This document shows positions 6,060 through 8,132 of a DNA stretch of 8,132 bases, one piece after another (positions within the stretch are counted from its first letter, which is position 1; every line of letters begins with the position of its first letter). Origin of the DNA: CAZJYI01 sp964550025 (lineage in GTDB: Bacteria > Verrucomicrobiota > Kiritimatiellia > UBA8416 > CAYOBW01); NCBI GenBank assembly GCA_964550025.1, contig CAZJYI010000304.1:1-8132 (forward strand), in the 5' to 3' direction. A program made the translations under genes and the position numbers. The notes below the pieces were generated by a model. The model was given only the letters and a program-made list of their open reading frames with translations, searched no databases and was not told where the DNA came from.

Positions 6060-7043
6060 ATGTCCGAGATCACCGTCGTTGCCAAGCCGTTGCCCAACAT
6101 GCCGTGGGAGGAGCGTCCCGAGGGGTGTCGCGATGTGATGTGGCGCTACAGCCGCAATCCCGTAATCCCATGGGACCTTCTGCCCACGTCCAACAGCATC
6201 TTCAACAGCGCGGTCGTGCCTTTCGAAAGCGCGTTCGCCGGTGTCTTCCGTTGCGACAACCGCGCCCGTGAGATGCGGATCCACGCCGGGCGTAGCGAGG
6301 ACGCTCTGAACTGGGAGATCGACGGGGAGCCGATCGCCTTCGCGAGTGGCGATCCCGAGATTCTCCCGGACTACGCCTATGATCCGAGAGTCTGTCTGCT
6401 GGAAGACCGCTACATGGTCACCTGGTGCACTGGGTACCATGGTCCCGCTATCGGTATGGCCTGGACCAGGGACTTTCGTGAATTCCACCAGCTCGAGAAC
6501 GCGACATTGCCCTACAACCGCAACGGTGTGCTGTTTCCCCGCCGGGTCGACGGCAAGTACGTGATGCTGAGCCGCCCCAGTGACACGGGGCACACCGCCT
6601 TCGGCGACATCTTTCTCAGCCGGAGCCCGGATCTGCACTATTGGGGCGACCACCGGCATGTCATGGGGCCGCGAATGGACTGGGAGAGTACCAAGATCGG
6701 TGCTGGGCCCGTGCCGATTGAGACGTCGGAGGGCTGGCTTCTCTTTCACCACGGCGTGCTGACGTCGTGCAACGGCTACGTCTACTGCTTCGGCGCGGCC
6801 CTGCTCGACCTCGATGAACCGTGGAAGGTTGTCCGGCGCGCAAAACCATACATCCTCTCGCCGAAGATGCCGTACGAGTGCTGCGGCGACGTGCCCAACG
6901 TTGTTTTTCCGTGCGCCGCCCTGGTCGACGGCGCCACCGGGCGCATCGCCGTCTACTACGGCGCCGCCGACACCACGACCTGTCTCTGTTTCGGCAGGGT
7001 CGATGAGATTGTCGAGTGGATTGGAGAGAATGCACTGACATGA
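6060..7043 (+). CDS. GH130 beta-mannoside phosphorylase
   Basis: The product is 327 residues with no signal peptide, so it is cytoplasmic. It matches, from memory, the GH130 subfamily that includes UhgbMP, which phosphorolyses beta-1,4-mannosides such as mannosyl-GlcNAc or mannooligosaccharides to mannose 1-phosphate. Visible family motifs are MPWEERPEGC near the N-terminus, TSNSIFNSAVVPF (43-55), YDPRVC with the likely general-acid Asp at D108, WCTGYHGP (122-129), YNRNGVLFPR (152-161), LSRPSDTGHT (170-179), STKIGAGP (210-217) and HHGVLTSCNGYVY. R154, R172, H178 and K212 are candidate phosphate or sugar ligands. Length equals the family norm. The ATG at 6060 has GGAGG at 6046-6050. It overlaps the next gene by ATGA. 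The exact substrate cannot be read from sequence, but the choice of family is secure. Confidence 0.92.
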   Translation: MSEITVVAKPLPNMPWEERPEGCRDVMWRYSRNPVIPWDLLPTSNSIFNSAVVPFESAFAGVFRCDNRAREMRIHAGRSEDALNWEIDGEPIAFASGDPEILPDYAYDPRVCLLEDRYMVTWCTGYHGPAIGMAWTRDFREFHQLENATLPYNRNGVLFPRRVDGKYVMLSRPSDTGHTAFGDIFLSRSPDLHYWGDHRHVMGPRMDWESTKIGAGPVPIETSEGWLLFHHGVLTSCNGYVYCFGAALLDLDEPWKVVRRAKPYILSPKMPYECCGDVPNVVFPCAALVDGATGRIAVYYGAADTTTCLCFGRVDEIVEWIGENALT

Positions 7044-8065
7044 AAGCCCGGCACGCCGTTGCCCTGTCCTTCTTTGCCTTGCTCGCCGCGTGCGCGGCTG
7101 ATCCGTCCACGAATGGCTTGCCGGATCCGATCATGGCGGACGGAATGGATGCCGACACCCGGATGTCGGTCTCGTTCGCCGACGCGCCGGTCGAGGCAGC
7201 TCTTGATGAGTACGCCACGATATCCGGGCTGATCCTGCTCGTCGCGCCGCATCTGCCGAGAGCCGCGGTAACCGTTGACAGCGACGGCGAGTTGACGCGG
7301 CGTGAATGCCTCGCTTTGCTGCGCGAGACGTTGTCCCGGCACGGTATTCATGTTACCGCATTCGGCGCCAACATGGCGCGTGTGCGGTGTGGCTATCCCG
7401 GTAAGGGTAAAGGCCCGGCAGGGTGGGCCAGCCCGGCGGCGCCACCGCTCCCGTCGGCCAGGCCCGAGCCCTTGCACCTCAACGAAGCGGGACTGGGCGA
7501 GACACTCGCGAAGTACGAAGCGAAGACCGGAATTGTCGTCCGGCGGGCGCTGCGAATGGACGACGTGCGAGTTAGCATAGGAATCGACAACGTGCAGACG
7601 GTGCACGAGTACCTGCTCTTGATCGAAGTCCTGCTCGAATCCAAGGGGGTTTTTCTCGTGCCGCTCGTGGATAGGTCCGTTGCGGCCGTGTCGGCGAAAT
7701 CACTCGGCTTCCCCCCGTTCGGGCGGTACGGTGTCAGGCGGACCGTCTTCCCCGGGAGCGTCGGGGACCCAGTGAAAGAACTGCGGGCGCGGCCCATCCC
7801 GCCGGTTCGGCCGCGCCCGGTGACATATGCCGAGCGCCTCAGGCAGCGCCGCGAGGCCATTCAGCAGCGTCACGTCCAACCGCCCGAGGTCAAGCCCAAC
7901 CGGGAGCAGTTGAAGAAGTACCTCCAGGAATACCAGATGGACCTGATTCGGAAGGGCAACGCGCCCCTGCCGATGCCCCTGACACCCGAGATGGACGCAC
8001 AGCTCGTTGAGGAAGGCGTATTGCCGCCGCTGGAAGAAGAGGACCGCACCACCCGTGAACCTTGA
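7040..8065 (+). CDS. Lipoprotein with two secretin-N-like domains
   Basis: The product is 341 residues. The start at 7040 overlaps the GH130 stop (ATGA, 7040-7043), suggesting translational coupling; GGAG lies 13 bases upstream. Residues 1-17 are a lipoprotein signal ending in the lipobox LAAC, with Cys18 as the lipid-bearing residue. Residues about 43-117 resemble the N-domain of GspD/PilQ-type secretins (VSFADAPVEAALDEYATISG, then VTVDSDGELTRRECLALL). Residues about 144-218 look like a second, more diverged copy (LHLNEAGLGETLAKYEAKTG). No secretin beta-barrel follows. Instead residues 240-341 are rich in Pro, Arg and Glu. It may be a periplasmic accessory to a secretion pore or an independent protein-binding lipoprotein. 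The secretin link rests on pattern similarity only. Confidence 0.75.
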   Translation: MKARHAVALSFFALLAACAADPSTNGLPDPIMADGMDADTRMSVSFADAPVEAALDEYATISGLILLVAPHLPRAAVTVDSDGELTRRECLALLRETLSRHGIHVTAFGANMARVRCGYPGKGKGPAGWASPAAPPLPSARPEPLHLNEAGLGETLAKYEAKTGIVVRRALRMDDVRVSIGIDNVQTVHEYLLLIEVLLESKGVFLVPLVDRSVAAVSAKSLGFPPFGRYGVRRTVFPGSVGDPVKELRARPIPPVRPRPVTYAERLRQRREAIQQRHVQPPEVKPNREQLKKYLQEYQMDLIRKGNAPLPMPLTPEMDAQLVEEGVLPPLEEEDRTTREP

Positions 8066-8075
8066 GCGTGCCACG

Positions 8076-8124
8076 CCCCCTGCCCCCTGCCCACTGCCCA
8101 CTGCCCCCTGCCCCCTGCCCCCCC
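8076..8124. repeat. C-rich heptamer array CCCCCTG/CCCACTG
   Basis: Seven consecutive heptamers run CCCCCTG twice, CCCACTG twice, CCCCCTG twice, then CCCCCCC. The array starts ten bases after the stop of the lipoprotein gene and ends eight bases before the window edge. The minus strand carries seven G-runs of three or more separated by two to four bases, a good G-quadruplex motif. Confidence 0.9.
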
Positions 8125-8132
8125 GATAACGG

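Noticed and set aside
7016..7039. Earlier ATG for the lipoprotein
   Set aside because: It would add eight residues, partly acidic, before a clean lipoprotein signal. The ATG at 7040 gives the classic ATGA overlap.

Overview
This G+C-rich window looks like chromosomal DNA from a bacterium of the Planctomycetota/Lentisphaerota/Verrucomicrobiota type or a related environmental lineage such as Hydrogenedentota. The placement is an inference from protein families: an exported HEAT-repeat plus LamG protein, a very large exported PQQ-like propeller protein with a methyltransferase-like head, and a GH130 mannoside phosphorylase. There is no rRNA or marker gene to confirm it.

Layout. Positions 1-197 hold three short hairpins in a row. 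Positions 198-1631 (+) encode the HEAT/LamG protein. Its 3' end overlaps a convergent toxin-antitoxin operon on the minus strand: toxin 2281-1994, then antitoxin 1974-1594. A good sigma70-like promoter stands upstream of the toxin at about 2327-2297. The toxin looks C-terminally truncated by a frameshift. A gene-free stretch of about 380 bases (2282-2665) holds that promoter and several inverted repeats. Positions 2666-5860 (+) encode the 1064-residue propeller protein. A 199-base gap (5861-6059) contains a pair of related inverted hairpins and two others. Positions 6060-7043 (+) encode the GH130 enzyme, and 7040-8065 (+) a lipoprotein with two secretin-N-like domains; these two overlap by ATGA and are probably translationally coupled. 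The window ends in a C-rich heptamer array.

The most unusual content is the repeats. There are three heptanucleotide arrays with different unit sequences: CCACTCG (3140-3167), CCGCAAT-type (4661-4688) and CCCCCTG/CCCACTG (8076-8124). Two lie in frame inside the propeller gene, at its two domain junctions, and encode linkers with a seven-residue period. Most longer gaps carry small palindromes. In two cases neighbouring copies differ by changes that keep the stem paired, most clearly in the inverted pair at 5880-5910 and 5950-5980.

How the genes work together is only partly visible. GH130 would act in the cytoplasm on beta-mannosides, while the HEAT/LamG, propeller and lipoprotein products are exported, which fits a glycan-using lifestyle. 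I see no complete polysaccharide-utilisation locus and no complete new defence or mobile system. The best candidates for something undescribed are the heptamer linkers and the hairpin repeat families.
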